A DNA stretch of 14,996 bases from Kiritimatiellales bacterium (GTDB lineage: Bacteria; Verrucomicrobiota; Kiritimatiellia; Kiritimatiellales; Pontiellaceae), in the NCBI GenBank assembly GCA_021734595.1, contig JAIPIO010000066.1:1-14996 (forward strand), in the 5' to 3' direction. The translations under genes and the position numbers were made by a program. Shown piece by piece: positions 14,729-14,996 of the stretch. The first letter of the stretch is position 1. Each line of letters opens with the position of its first letter. The notes under the pieces were generated by a model. The model was not told the origin of the DNA and did not search any database. It saw nothing but the letters and a program-made list of their open reading frames with translations.

Positions 14729-14996
14729 TTAGATGTACTGGTTGATGATGGACTCGTAGAGCTCCTGCTTGCCGCTGATCTGGGCGGGTTCGCCGAGCTC
14801 TTCGCCGATGGCCGCGAGCTGTTCAAGCGTCAGCTTACCGGCGTCGAATTCGGCGCCCTTGCCGCTGTCAAACGAAGCGTAGCGGTCGGCGCGCATCTGC
14901 CTGTAGGGCGAGTCGGCGAGGATCTTGTCGGCAATCACCAGCGCACGGGCGAAGGTGTCCATGCCGGCAATGTGCGCGATGAAGATATCTTCCAGG
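14729..14996 (-). CDS. xylA: Xylose isomerase, C-terminal 88 residues (cut by window edge)
   Basis: The frame is open from the right edge to a TAA at 14731-14729. It begins LEDIFIAHIAGMDTFARAL and continues with RYASFDSGKGAEF, LTLEQLAAIGEELGEPAQIS and a final GKQELYESIINQYI. This is the C-terminal region of group II xylose isomerases (full length about 435-440 residues), which convert D-xylose to D-xylulose in the cytoplasm using divalent metal. The metal-binding residues lie upstream, outside the window. The internal ATG at 14962 is not the start. It has the same orientation as the secreted xylanase cluster but is separated from it by a hairpin; it likely handles the xylose those enzymes release. 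Confidence 0.94.
   Translation of the reverse strand, partial: LEDIFIAHIAGMDTFARALVIADKILADSPYRQMRADRYASFDSGKGAEFDAGKLTLEQLAAIGEELGEPAQISGKQELYESIINQYI

Noticed and set aside
1..14996. CRISPR arrays, tRNA or rRNA genes, insertion sequences, integrases
   Set aside because: No regularly spaced repeats, cloverleaf-like segments, transposase motifs or terminal inverted repeats of insertion-sequence type were seen on reading both strands.

Overview
All genes in this window lie on the minus strand. It looks like a polysaccharide-degradation cluster from a Verrucomicrobiota/Kiritimatiellota-type bacterium, similar to Pontiella. This placement is inferred from style: many large secreted glycan-active enzymes, thrombospondin-3-type calcium repeats followed by a short C-terminal beta-rich module, agarase-like TIM-barrel paralogues, a group II xylose isomerase, and no SusC/SusD or ABC transporter. 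No rRNA or marker gene is present to confirm it.

Layout in transcription order (high to low coordinates). The 3' end of a xylose isomerase gene (14996-14729) is closed by a perfect 16-bp inverted repeat that may be a terminator. A tightly packed run follows: a 1134-residue-class secreted beta-helix (pectate-lyase superfamily) protein with PKD, InlB-like and cadherin-like domains (14624-11223); a 1160-residue secreted BNR_4 beta-propeller, possibly a uronate-polysaccharide lyase (11199-7717); a scarred stretch of about 370 bp holding the remnant of a lost GH10 gene, an EF-hand-like fragment and a paired palindromic repeat (7716-7345); a small secreted protein of unknown function (7344-6886) whose stop overlaps the start of a GH30 enzyme (6889-4493); a GH50/agarase-like protein (4443-3013); a GH10 xylanase (2984-1629); and a second agarase-like protein (1612-368). 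A paired palindrome (338-283) separates this run from the N-terminal part of a kinase-like protein that runs off the left edge (246-1).

How the genes may work together (inference): GH10 and GH30 both suggest cleavage of a xylan backbone, and xylose isomerase next door would feed released xylose into the pentose phosphate pathway. The BNR_4 propeller carries His/His/Tyr/Arg spacing like that of ulvan lyases, and the beta-helix protein could also be a lyase. A xylose-rich, uronic-acid-containing polysaccharide (glucuronoxylan or a xylose-containing algal polymer) is the simplest common substrate. Every enzyme except xylose isomerase has a signal peptide, so breakdown happens outside the cytoplasm.

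Most unusual features: a 15-bp dyad motif (TTCCA-N5-TGGAA) occurring at least nine times in 15 kb, in intergenic pairs and inside genes; a 148-bp near-identical block shared by the 3' ends of the two largest genes; the GH10 deletion remnant; and two agarase-like paralogues that both lack the usual catalytic Asn-Glu pair.
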